Source of the DNA: JBIKLM01 sp044375105
GTDB taxonomy: Bacteria > Planctomycetota > UBA1135 > GCA-002686595
Direction of reading: 5' to 3'
DNA length: 15,513 bases
Assembly: GCA_044375105.1 (NCBI GenBank)
Contig: JBILNK010000100.1
Span: forward strand, 1 to 15,513
Below, one piece after another: positions 1 to 7,018 of this stretch; the first letter of the stretch is position 1; each line of letters starts with the position of its first letter. A model generated the notes under the pieces. That model saw only the letters and a list, made by a program, of their open reading frames with translations, was not told where the DNA came from and did no database searches. A program made the position numbers and the translations under genes.

Positions 1-1
1 G

Positions 2-391
2 GCCGAGCGCCTCGGGCGGCCCGCGGAGGCCGAAGCCAGCTACCGCCAAGCCCTGGCCCTCGATCCGGAGTTCGCCCCGGCGGCGATCAACCTGGCGCTG
101 CTGCTGGGCCAGAGCCAGCGGCGCGACGAAGGCCTGGCCTTGTTAGACGGCGTGCTCAGCCGCTTCCCGCGCTCGGCGCCCGCCCTGCGCAACCGGGCCG
201 TCCTGCGCGCCGCCGCCGGCCAACCCGAGGCGGCCGCCGCCGACCTCGAACGCGCCATGGCGATCGCCCCGGACCCCGCCGTCGCCGAAGCCCTGGCCGC
301 CCACTACCGCGCCCAGGGCGACCCCGACCGCGCCGCCCGCCTCTCCGCCCAAGCCGCCCTGCTGCTCGGCCCGGCAGGGGCCCCGAGATGA
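2..391 (+). CDS. TPR-repeat protein, C-terminal fragment
   Basis: The 5' end lies outside the window. The reading frame is open from base 2 and ends at TGA 389-391, giving 129 visible residues. They form tandem helical pairs with the TPR pattern: one repeat contains AEAEASYRQALALDPEFAPA, followed by units around LLDGVLSRFPRSAPALRNRA and AAADLERAMAIAPDPAVAEA. TPRs are protein-protein interaction scaffolds. No other domain is visible in this fragment. The composition is Ala/Arg/Leu-rich with high GC at third codon positions, as in the main genes here. The kinase at the other end of the window belongs to a class that often carries C-terminal TPRs, so this could be the tail of a similar protein, but nothing visible proves that. 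No gene follows closely on the same strand. Confidence 0.85.
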   Translation, partial: AERLGRPAEAEASYRQALALDPEFAPAAINLALLLGQSQRRDEGLALLDGVLSRFPRSAPALRNRAVLRAAAGQPEAAAADLERAMAIAPDPAVAEALAAHYRAQGDPDRAARLSAQAALLLGPAGAPR

Positions 392-450
392 GCGCAGCCC
401 TAAACCAAGCCGCGCTGTCGGCACGAGTTCGCGTTCGAGCCTGGCTGTGC

Positions 451-466
451 ACGAAGTCGGCTTCGT
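451..466 (+). terminator. Small hairpin after TPR gene
   Basis: ACGAAG-TCGG-CTTCGT forms a perfect 6-bp stem with a 4-nt loop, 60 nt after the TPR stop codon. Only a mixed pyrimidine stretch follows, with no real T-tract, so a role in termination is weakly supported. Confidence 0.3.
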
Positions 467-485
467 AGACCTTTCGGGGCCGCTG

Positions 486-512
486 TTGACATCCCCCCCC
501 CCAAGCTAAGTT
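486..512 (+). promoter_or_regulatory. Candidate sigma70-like promoter for the small-gene cassette
   Basis: A perfect TTGACA lies at 486-491. A poor -10 match, TAAGTT, lies at 507-512 after a 15-nt spacer that includes ten consecutive C. The site is upstream of the three small + strand genes and in the right orientation. The spacing is short and the -10 is weak, so this is only a candidate. Confidence 0.25.
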
Positions 513-593
513 CGGCAAAGATCCAAGATCTTCGTTGGTCGTCCCCGAAGAACTTCAACGGATAGCTTCCTCCACTCCAAGCCTCCAATCAGG

Positions 594-730
594 ATGAAGA
601 ACGTAGTCGCCTGGACTAGCTGTACCACTGCTGGCCTCGTACTCGGTGCCTGGCTGGTTCCAGGTCCGCACGCCGGGAACCCCGCGCCGCGTCTCCGGCA
701 TCTTCACCAGGCAAGCTCCAGTCGCCCAAC
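594..730 (+). other. Possible signal-peptide start, out of frame with the Cys-rich gene
   Basis: ATG 594 opens a frame beginning MKNVVAW and continuing with a hydrophobic stretch (TAGLVLGAWLV) that resembles a secretion signal. In this frame the protein runs on to a stop at 786-788 and does not look like a mature protein. The conserved Cys-rich sequence begins in another frame at about 728. From 594 to the Cys-rich stop is 449 nt, so one inserted base would join the two parts. This could be the true N-terminus of the next gene, split by a frameshift or a sequence error. It could also be chance. Confidence 0.3.
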
Positions 731-1042
731 GTGTGTCTTCCCTGGTGGGGATTTCTCCAGTTCGACAACCCCTGCCCATGCAGTGTGAACCTGGGGGGAG
801 ACGGACAGAACTATACCACGTTCTTTACCGGTAATTCGCTGCCAGGATGTGATGGCTGCACAGGCGCGCTCGATCTCGTATGGAATTGCCCGACCTACAT
901 CATCACATCCACCATCTACCACTCCGGGCCCTGCAGCAGCGGAACGAACAGGATCAGGCAGTACTGCCCCTCGAACCCCGCTGTACACATAGCTGTGGCA
1001 GAGGTGGTCTGCCTGGATTGTAACGAACCCCTACCAGAGTGA
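731..1042 (+). CDS. Small Cys-rich protein, paralogue of the gene at 1644-2207
   Basis: The family is not recognised. The frame from GTG 731 gives 103 residues with ten cysteines and ends at TGA 1040-1042. From its first Cys to its last residue (102 positions) it aligns without a gap to the C-terminal 102 residues of the gene at 1644-2207. Four Cys, a TFFxG motif, a Trp, a His and a closing VAE(V/I)xC are shared, about 23 identities in all. That supports this frame as real coding sequence. The disulphide-compatible Cys content suggests an extracytoplasmic protein, but this frame has no signal peptide. A candidate signal lies out of frame at 594, so the annotated GTG start may be wrong and the gene frameshifted. 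Its stop overlaps the next GTG start (GTGA), which suggests translational coupling. Codon use is less GC-biased than in the large genes. Confidence 0.6.
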   Translation: MCLPWWGFLQFDNPCPCSVNLGGDGQNYTTFFTGNSLPGCDGCTGALDLVWNCPTYIITSTIYHSGPCSSGTNRIRQYCPSNPAVHIAVAEVVCLDCNEPLPE

Positions 1043-1647
1043 ACTCGAGGCCTATGGCTCAGCGGGGTAAACATCGAGGCGTGCAACTCGGCGCCGCGGT
1101 CGTCGCGGGGGCGGCGCTCTCATTCCTGGTCCTGTACGTCTCTCGACGCGAAGAGCGGAGACCCGCTGCCCTGCCTGCAAGCGGGCCAGTGGGAACCGCG
1201 GAAGCTGGCGCCAACCTCCGAGAGCCCGCCAGATTCGACGCTCAGGACTCCGAACGCGACGCGGTCGCCCCGTCTGAGGAGTCGCAGTCGGAATCCCGCG
1301 AGACGATCGATCTGGAAGCCAAGTACGCGGGTCTGACCGCGCTGGAGCTCAAGCTGGCCCGGGCGGACCTGGAAGCGGAGTTGCGCGTCAAGAGCCGCGC
1401 CCACTTGGAGGACCGCTACGAGAGGGGGTTGTTCTCCGTGATGCAGGGTGTTTACGATCCAAAGGAGGGTGGTTACTGGTTCCGGGGAGGTGGTCTGCTC
1501 TACCAGGCCACCATGGGCGTCCCCGGCAGCAGCGAGATCAGGCACTATGTAGAATTGCCTGTCGAGGAGTACCCGGAGCTGTACGCCAAGAAATCCGAGC
1601 TAGGCTTCCTGGACCAGCAGCTGCACGCCCTCGAGAAAGCGAAGTGA
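1039..1647 (+). CDS. Single-pass membrane protein of unknown function
   Basis: The family is not recognised. The protein has 202 residues: a basic N-terminus, one hydrophobic segment at about residues 15-35 (VQLGAAVVAGAALSFLVLYV) followed by RREERR, an acidic Ser/Glu-rich linker at about 45-90, and a charged, probably helical region at 91-140. A Gly/Tyr/Trp-containing patch (YWFRGGGLLY) and a second helical tail complete it. It has no cysteine. The topology is probably an N-terminal anchor with the bulk outside the cytoplasm, inferred from the segment's position and the long hydrophilic tail. Start GTG 1039 overlaps the preceding TGA. ATG 1054, with GAGG just upstream, is a good alternative. 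The stop overlaps the GTG of the next gene, so it sits in the middle of a coupled three-gene unit. Confidence 0.75.
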   Translation: MNSRPMAQRGKHRGVQLGAAVVAGAALSFLVLYVSRREERRPAALPASGPVGTAEAGANLREPARFDAQDSERDAVAPSEESQSESRETIDLEAKYAGLTALELKLARADLEAELRVKSRAHLEDRYERGLFSVMQGVYDPKEGGYWFRGGGLLYQATMGVPGSSEIRHYVELPVEEYPELYAKKSELGFLDQQLHALEKAK

Positions 1648-2207
1648 GCAGCCGCGGCCTCGACCCTGAGTTGGATCGCGCGCCGATCGCTGGGCGGGAG
1701 AATGGAAGCTTTGAGGTCAGGCTGCCGTGGATGCCTGACCACCGGTTGTGGCACAGCCGGGCGCAGCAGATTGGCCTTTCGCGAAGCCTGACCTGGCTCA
1801 TGCTTCTCGGTGTCGCCGCCTCGTTTTGCGCCTGTGGGGAAGCCGTGCCCCGGACACCCAAGCACGCCGAATCGCCCAGGTCCGAGGCAGGGGTGCCTTG
1901 CGAGCCTCGCTATCGATTCATCGACAGGCTCAGACAACCCTCCACCGGCTCCGAAGGGTCGGGTCCGGAAAGCCGCTTCGACACCTTCTTCATGGGAACC
2001 GCTGGAGGCGAGCCAGTGATCTGCTCCGGGATCCTGTGGTTCTCTTGGACCCACCAGACACACCGGCAGGAGAATCGATTCCTGCATGTCGGGAGGTGCG
2101 AAAGCTCCACGGGCCCGATGCCCCAGTTCGGCGGTCAGGCGTCAGGTCCGCCGCTGGTGGTCGCCGAGATCTTCTGCCCGGAACCTCCGCAGGAACCAGG
2201 GCGTTGA
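1644..2207 (+). CDS. Secreted or lipoprotein-like Cys protein, paralogue of the gene at 731-1042
   Basis: The family is not recognised. The protein has 187 residues from GTG 1644, which overlaps the previous stop as GTGA. A hydrophobic stretch at about residues 50-61 (TWLMLLGVAASF) followed by CAC resembles a signal peptide with a weak lipobox (F-C-A-C, cleavage before C64). The hydrophobic segment lies far from the annotated start, so ATG 1731 (residue 30) or a nearby codon may be the true start. Residues 86-187 align without a gap to the first gene of the cassette, sharing four Cys (C86, C126, C151 and C177 here), TFFxG, one Trp, one His and VAE. Most of the extra Cys of that paralogue are missing here. 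The strand ends convergently with the ABC transporter, 63 bp away. Confidence 0.7.
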   Translation: MSSRGLDPELDRAPIAGRENGSFEVRLPWMPDHRLWHSRAQQIGLSRSLTWLMLLGVAASFCACGEAVPRTPKHAESPRSEAGVPCEPRYRFIDRLRQPSTGSEGSGPESRFDTFFMGTAGGEPVICSGILWFSWTHQTHRQENRFLHVGRCESSTGPMPQFGGQASGPPLVVAEIFCPEPPQEPGR

Positions 2208-2229
2208 GGCGCCGCAGGGCAGCTGTGAC

Positions 2230-2245
2230 CCGGAGGCGGATCCGG
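2230..2245. terminator. Weak hairpin between convergent genes
   Basis: CCGGA-GGCGGA-TCCGG forms a 5-bp stem in the 63-bp gap between the convergent small-gene cassette and the ABC transporter. There is no T-tract on either side. The position suits a shared terminator but the support is slight. Confidence 0.2.
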
Positions 2246-2270
2246 TAGACCCGGGACCTGCCACTACCCT

Positions 2271-4223
2271 TCAAGCCTCGCTGGCTTGCAGGGCGTAGAG
2301 GCGCGCGTAGAGGCCTTTTTTGGCCAGGAGCTGTTCGTGGCTGCCCAGTTCGACCAGGCGGCCCTGGTCGAGCACGGCGATGCGGTCGGCGTTGCGGATG
2401 GTGGAGAGGCGGTGGGCGATGGCGATCACGGTGCGGCCCTGCATCAGGGTTTCGAGGGCCGCTTGGACCTCTTGTTCGGCCTGGCTGTCGAGGGCGCTGG
2501 TGGCCTCGTCGAGCAGGAGCAGCGGCGCGCCCTTGAGCAGGGCGCGGGCGATGGCGATGCGCTGACGCTGGCCGCCCGAGAGGCGCGAGCCGGCGTCGGC
2601 CACGTTGGTGGCGTAGCCCTCGGGCAGGGAGACGATGAAGTCGTGGATCGAGGCGGCCTTGGCGGCCGCTTCGATCTCGGCCTGGGTTGCTTCGGGACGG
2701 CCGTAGCGGATGTTCTCGCCGATCGTGGTGTGGAACAGGTGCGGCACCTGGCCGACCATGGCGAACAGGCGGCTCCAATCGTCGAGGCGCGCCTTCGCCA
2801 GCTCGACCCCGCCCACCAGGATGCGGCCCCGATCGGGGTCGATGAAGCGCGCCACCAGGTCGATCAGAGTGCTCTTGCCGGAGCCGGAGGGCCCCACCAG
2901 GGCCAGGCTCTCCCCGGCGCGCAGGAAGAGGCCGAAATCCTCGAGCGCGGGCCGCTCGCGGGGGTCGTAGCGGAAGCCGACGCCCTCGAAACGCAGGCCC
3001 TCGCCGAGGCTCGGCAGGGCCACGGCATCGGGCGCCTCGATCAGATCGGCGCGCTCGTCCATCAGCGCCTGCAGACGCACCGCCGCGCCCATGGCTTCCT
3101 GGAGCTGCGTGAAGCTCTGGGTCGTGCGGCGCAGGTGGTTGTAGGCCTGGGCCACGCCGATGAAGAACATCGAGACGCCGCCGCCGTTGAGCAGATCGGC
3201 GCGCTCGATCACGAACCAGGCGATCAGCACCAGCATCGCGCCCAGGCCCAGGTTCGACAGGAAGGTCGTCGAAGCGCGGGTCAGGGCGATCGAGCGCGCC
3301 ATCCTCATCGACTGGCGCAGGAAGTCCTGGTTCAGGCGGCGGTAGTTCTCGAGTTCGCGCTCCTCGGCCCGGAAGGCCTTGACCGTACGCACCCCCAGGA
3401 ACATCTGCGTCATGGCCTGCACCGAGGCGCCCAGGGAGGTCAGGCTGCGGGTCGAGCCGCGCCGGACCTTCTTGGAGAGCAGCGCCACGGGCAGGGCCAG
3501 GAGCGGCAGAGCCACCAGCAAGGTCACGGTCAGCTCGGGGGCCGCGTAAATCGCGATCCCCAGCCCGACCAGGGCGCGGGCCGGCTCCTGGACCATGTCG
3601 CGCAGCACCAGGTCGATCGAGAACAGAGTCGTCTGCACGTCCGCCGACACCCGGCTCATCAGGTCGCCGAGCTCGCGGCGCCCGTGGTAGCGCAGCGACA
3701 GCCCCATCAGGTGCCGCGCCAGGCGCTCGCGCAGCTCGATCACCAGGGTCAGCGAGAGCTTGCGCGAGAGCAGGGCGAAGGAGTAGGTCGCCAGGCCCGC
3801 GAGCAGGCCGATCAGGGCCAGGGCCGCGGCCACCAACCAGACCACCTGGAAGCGCTGCTCGGCGCTCTCCAGGGGCTGACCGCCGAGGATCAGCTCGCGC
3901 AGCCCCGAGAAAACGCGCTGCAGCGCCTTGGGGGCCTCGGCGGCGCTCTCCGAGCCCGGGAACATGGCCGGCCAGAGCGGCTCGATCAGCAGGATCGGCG
4001 CATTCTGGCCGAAAGCCGAGAGCAGCCCCAAGACCACCACCGAGAGCAGCAGCCCCACTCGCCGGCGCAGCAGCGGCCCGACCAGGCGGCCGAAGCCCGT
4101 CAGGCGCTCGGAGCTGCTGGCCGCCAGCGGAGTCTTGGCGCTGGGGGCGGCGGCCAGCGCCGTCGCCGCGTCTCCCGCCGCCGGAGCCCTGCTGCCCGCG
4201 GCGGGGCCGCTGTCCGAACTCAC
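2271..4223 (-). CDS. ABC exporter, fused TM and ATPase domains (MsbA/multidrug type)
   Basis: The 650-residue half-transporter is expected to act as a homodimer in the inner membrane, exporting lipid or a hydrophobic substrate with ATP. An Ala/Ser-rich cytoplasmic tail (1-40) precedes the membrane domain (about 50-340), with hydrophobic segments near 55-75, 128-150, 215-250 and 320-342. The nucleotide-binding domain (about 408-650) is complete: Walker A GPSGSGKST at 444-452, Q-loop Q492, signature LSGGQ at 548-552, Walker B LLLLDE at 568-573 and the H-loop His604 in AHRLSTI. A long insertion between the first two TM segments (about 80-127) resembles the periplasmic loop seen in some MsbA-like exporters. 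The start is GTG 4223 with a weak ribosome site. It lies 91 bp downstream of the foldase gene on the same strand and may be co-transcribed with it. The substrate cannot be read from the sequence. Confidence 0.93.
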   Translation of the reverse strand: MSSDSGPAAGSRAPAAGDAATALAAAPSAKTPLAASSSERLTGFGRLVGPLLRRRVGLLLSVVVLGLLSAFGQNAPILLIEPLWPAMFPGSESAAEAPKALQRVFSGLRELILGGQPLESAEQRFQVVWLVAAALALIGLLAGLATYSFALLSRKLSLTLVIELRERLARHLMGLSLRYHGRRELGDLMSRVSADVQTTLFSIDLVLRDMVQEPARALVGLGIAIYAAPELTVTLLVALPLLALPVALLSKKVRRGSTRSLTSLGASVQAMTQMFLGVRTVKAFRAEERELENYRRLNQDFLRQSMRMARSIALTRASTTFLSNLGLGAMLVLIAWFVIERADLLNGGGVSMFFIGVAQAYNHLRRTTQSFTQLQEAMGAAVRLQALMDERADLIEAPDAVALPSLGEGLRFEGVGFRYDPRERPALEDFGLFLRAGESLALVGPSGSGKSTLIDLVARFIDPDRGRILVGGVELAKARLDDWSRLFAMVGQVPHLFHTTIGENIRYGRPEATQAEIEAAAKAASIHDFIVSLPEGYATNVADAGSRLSGGQRQRIAIARALLKGAPLLLLDEATSALDSQAEQEVQAALETLMQGRTVIAIAHRLSTIRNADRIAVLDQGRLVELGSHEQLLAKKGLYARLYALQASEA

Positions 4224-4273
4224 GCCGGGAGTCCCGAGGAAGGGCCGCGTCGGCGGACCGGCCGATGGGACAC

Positions 4274-4295
4274 CCCGGCGCGTCCGCGCGCCGGG
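4274..4295 (-). terminator. Perfect 9-bp GC hairpin between foldase and ABC exporter genes
   Basis: CCCGGCGCG-TCCG-CGCGCCGGG is a perfect 9-bp stem with a 4-nt loop. On the - strand it starts 20 nt after the foldase stop codon and ends about 50 nt before the exporter start. There is no T-tract, so it could attenuate or process the transcript, or stabilise the 3' end, rather than end transcription cleanly. Confidence 0.45.
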
Positions 4296-4314
4296 CCCTG
4301 GACCCCAGCGCCGG

Positions 4315-6054
4315 TCACTCGATCCCAGCCGCTGCGCAGGCCTCTGCGGCGAAAGCCGTGAAGCGGGTGTTCAGGTAATCCTGACGCACGGACTCGCGGA
4401 AATTGGCCTCCGCCAGGTTGCGGGCCAGGGTTGGCGCATTGCTCGAGAGGATGCGCGCGATGTAGTACCCGTGGGGACCCGCGTAGGGGCCGCCCACCTG
4501 GCCTTCCTCGAGCGCGAAGAAGATCTCGTCGGTCACCGAGCCGCCCTCCAGGAAGCTGCGATAGTCGCTTTCCCCGAGGCTCTGCAGCATCTCGTTGCGG
4601 TTCATGGCCCCCAGGCGCCCCTTGTTCTTCTTGCGCGCGGCGGGCTGGGCTTGGGCCTGGGTCGGCGTGGGCGGATCCCAGAAGTCCGAGTGGCGCTCGA
4701 GCAGCTCGTCCCAGTTGGCGCCCTCGGCGGCGGCCAGGGCCTCGGTCACCTGCTGGGCCTCTTCGGCGGCCTCCTTCCAACCATCGGGCTTCCAGCGGTT
4801 CTGCTCGAAGTCGAAGGCCGAACACAGGATCAGCTCGGCGTCGACCGTGCCCAGGTTCAGCATCCGGTTGCCGCGCCGGTCGAAGTGCGCCTGCAGGTTC
4901 TGATCGTTGATTTCCTCCGCGATCAGGCGCTCGTAGCTGGCCAGCAACCGGTAGTACTGCCGGTAGACATCCATCGAGGGGAACTTCTGGTACTGCCGGA
5001 TCACGGTCTCCATCGGGAAGAAGTTCTCGCCGGGAGGATTCACGTGGGCCTCGTAGAGCGGAGCGAACTCCTCGTCGCTGAGCAGCTTGCCGCTGCGCCG
5101 CAGCACGGCCTCGAGCACGGCGCACTTGGCCATCCAGAGGCGGGCCTCTTCGACCTGCTGGGCGCTGAGCCCGGCTTCGACATCGGCATAGACGTCGCTG
5201 ACCAGCACGTCACGGCCGTTGATGCGCATGGCCACCTCGACCGGCAAGCCCTGGGAGGCGTACTGGATCTCCGCGGCGGAGTTGAGCTCCTGCTGGACCT
5301 GGGTGCGCAGCAGCATCTGGAAGATGCCCTGGCTCTGCTTGGCCTTGGCGCGCTCCTCCTCGGTCATGGCCGCCAGGGCTTCCTGACGCTTGGCGTAGCC
5401 GTCCTTGAGCTGGGCCACGAGGGCCTCGCCCATGCGGCCCTTGATCGCCTCGGCGGTGGTGGCGGGCCACTCGTCGGGGTTCTCGGGCAGGAACACGATG
5501 TCGAACATCGTGCTCTGGCGCGTCATGCGCTCGAGGTTCTTGATGTCGATGTTGTTGTAGGAGAGCACCACCGCCGGGTCGAGGGTCGGGTATTGCTCGC
5601 GCACGGACTGCAGCGCCTCTTCGACCTTGCGCTTGACCTCCTGCTCGCCGACCTCGAAGCGTTCCGGGGAGACCCCGGCGGCGAGCTGGGCGGCGCGCTC
5701 CTGCTCGATGAACACGTCGACCTTGCGCGAGTCGAGCGCTTGGCTGCCGAACTGGTAAACCAGCTGACGGCGCAGCTCAGGGACGCTGACGCGGATCGCC
5801 TCCACGCCCTCCGTGGGCAGGCCCAGGGCGGCCAGCCCGCGGGCCACCTGCTCGGCGCCGATCTCGACCGGTTCGAGCGCCGGTCCGCGCGGCGCTGGGG
5901 CGGTCTCTTGGAGCAGCGCCAGCGGCGCGGCGGAGGCCGCGCTGGCCAGGCTGGGGGCGCCGATCAGGCCCCACCCCAGCAGGGCCAGGGCCGCCCAGCC
6001 GCCGAAACGGGCCGGTGCTTGCTTGAGGGTCGAACGCTTCGGGGACGGGCGCAT
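4315..6054 (-). CDS. Secreted parvulin-like peptidyl-prolyl isomerase (SurA/PrsA type)
   Basis: The protein has 579 residues. A signal peptide is evident: a basic N-terminus, a hydrophobic core WAALALLGWGLIGAPSL at 20-36, and a likely AxA cleavage near 38-43. Two helical regions (about 105-260 and 275-395) resemble the N-terminal chaperone segments of SurA/PpiD proteins, the second opening with MRINGRDVLVSDVY. A parvulin-like domain follows at about 400-540, with AELILCSAF, the helix WDELLERHSD, KGRLGAMNRNEM, FFALEEGQVGGPY and HGYYIARIL in the family order. The domain carries a Pro/Gln/Lys insertion at 461-478. Such proteins assist folding of exported proteins outside the cytoplasm. ATG 6054 is the start and no strong Shine-Dalgarno is seen. 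It leads the - strand pair with the ABC exporter and diverges from the gene at 6272. Isomerase activity itself cannot be judged from sequence. Confidence 0.85.
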   Translation of the reverse strand: MRPSPKRSTLKQAPARFGGWAALALLGWGLIGAPSLASAASAAPLALLQETAPAPRGPALEPVEIGAEQVARGLAALGLPTEGVEAIRVSVPELRRQLVYQFGSQALDSRKVDVFIEQERAAQLAAGVSPERFEVGEQEVKRKVEEALQSVREQYPTLDPAVVLSYNNIDIKNLERMTRQSTMFDIVFLPENPDEWPATTAEAIKGRMGEALVAQLKDGYAKRQEALAAMTEEERAKAKQSQGIFQMLLRTQVQQELNSAAEIQYASQGLPVEVAMRINGRDVLVSDVYADVEAGLSAQQVEEARLWMAKCAVLEAVLRRSGKLLSDEEFAPLYEAHVNPPGENFFPMETVIRQYQKFPSMDVYRQYYRLLASYERLIAEEINDQNLQAHFDRRGNRMLNLGTVDAELILCSAFDFEQNRWKPDGWKEAAEEAQQVTEALAAAEGANWDELLERHSDFWDPPTPTQAQAQPAARKKNKGRLGAMNRNEMLQSLGESDYRSFLEGGSVTDEIFFALEEGQVGGPYAGPHGYYIARILSSNAPTLARNLAEANFRESVRQDYLNTRFTAFAAEACAAAGIE

Positions 6055-6271
6055 GTCGAGGGCTTCTGAACGAGGAAAAGGGGGGCGGGACCAGAGCGGG
6101 CCAGGGCGGGCGGGCCGAGGGCGCTGCTACGGGGCCCGCGCAGCACGCGTTGGCCCCGCACGAGGGGTCTCGGCGGGCCGAACATCCTAACGGCGACGCC
6201 GCCGCCCCGGCGCGGGCCCCGGCCGCTGCCCGTATCCTCTGGCCAGCCGCGCCCCGGAGGGGGTCCCCGCC

Positions 6272-7018
6272 ATGGCCTACGCCCCGCGCACGATCGCCTA
6301 TTTCTGCGAGCTCCTGCACCCGCCGCAGGCTCCCGACCCGGCGGTCTTCCAACGCGTCCACAACCGCCTGTTCCAAGCCGGCAGCCCCCCCTACCAGAGC
6401 TTCCACGTGCTGCCCCAGGGGGCGCTCCTGGCCAACCCCGCGGAGCAACGCGGCATGGAGTCCCAGGTGGCGCTGCTGCCCGATCGGGTGCGCTTCGCCG
6501 AGCAGGGCACCGGTCTGACCACCGAAGAATTCGCCCAGCGCGTGGAGCAGACCCTGGACGCCCTGCTGGCCGAGCGCCCGGTGCCGGTGTTCCTGGCCAC
6601 GGGGATCCTGATCCGCACGCTGATCAACCCGAAGAATCCCCCGCAGAGCCTCGAGTTCTTGGCCAAACGGGTCCTGGACCTCGAGCAGGAGCTGAGCGAG
6701 TTCGAGCGCCCGATCGGGGGCGTGGGCCTGCGTTTCAGCCTGCCCGGGACGCCCACGGAACCCCAGGCCTACACCCTGCGGATCGAGTCCTGGCCCGCCG
6801 ATCCACGCTGCCTGTGGATCGAGGTGCTGGGGCAATTCCCGGCCTTCGTCAGCACCGCCGAAGGCCCGCTGCCCGCGATCTCGGAGCCCTCGCCGCTGCT
6901 GCCGCCGACCCACGGGGGCCCGCGGCCCGTGACCGGCTGGATCCAGGAGACCTACCGCTTCGCCACGGTCCGGGCGCCGCGCTTCGTGGCGCGCTTCGAC
7001 CAGAAGACCGGTCCGTGA
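6272..7018 (+). CDS. Conserved-looking hypothetical protein, 248 aa
   Basis: The family is not recognised with confidence. The 248 residues have no signal peptide or membrane segment, so the protein is probably cytoplasmic. The sequence reads as a mixed alpha/beta fold: RTIAYFCELLHPPQ at the N-terminus, then YQSFHVLPQGALLANP, QVALLPDRVRFAEQG, a helix EEFAQRVEQTLDALL, a strand-rich middle (PVPVFLATGILIRTLINP) and C-terminal strands (YTLRIESWP, LWIEVLGQFP, ETYRFATVRAPRFVARFD). The order of strands loosely recalls the TIGR04255-type group of uncharacterised proteins, but this is an impression only. The ATG start is preceded by GGAGGGGG ending about 9 nt upstream, one of the clearer ribosome sites in the window. 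Its stop overlaps the next start (ATGA), so it heads a + strand operon that diverges from the foldase. Confidence 0.8.
   Translation: MAYAPRTIAYFCELLHPPQAPDPAVFQRVHNRLFQAGSPPYQSFHVLPQGALLANPAEQRGMESQVALLPDRVRFAEQGTGLTTEEFAQRVEQTLDALLAERPVPVFLATGILIRTLINPKNPPQSLEFLAKRVLDLEQELSEFERPIGGVGLRFSLPGTPTEPQAYTLRIESWPADPRCLWIEVLGQFPAFVSTAEGPLPAISEPSPLLPPTHGGPRPVTGWIQETYRFATVRAPRFVARFDQKTGP

Larger units (their letters stand above)
392..730. other. Lower-GC leader region without a confident gene
   Basis: No convincing gene lies between the TPR gene stop and the Cys-rich gene. The stretch holds a small hairpin at 451-466, a run of ten C at 493-502, a weak sigma70-like promoter candidate at 486-512 and a short frame from ATG 594 that looks like a signal peptide. 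Base composition is clearly less GC-rich than in the flanking large genes, and the same holds through the three small genes that follow. Confidence 0.5.

Noticed and set aside
2286..4361. Very long open frame on the + strand opposite the ABC exporter
   Set aside because: Its product is rich in His, Gln, Gly and Arg with no domain, and the opposite strand encodes a complete ABC exporter. It is a shadow frame caused by high GC.
3928..6069. 713-codon open frame on the + strand opposite the foldase
   Set aside because: Low-complexity Leu/Gly/His/Arg product. The - strand has a signal peptide and parvulin-like domain.
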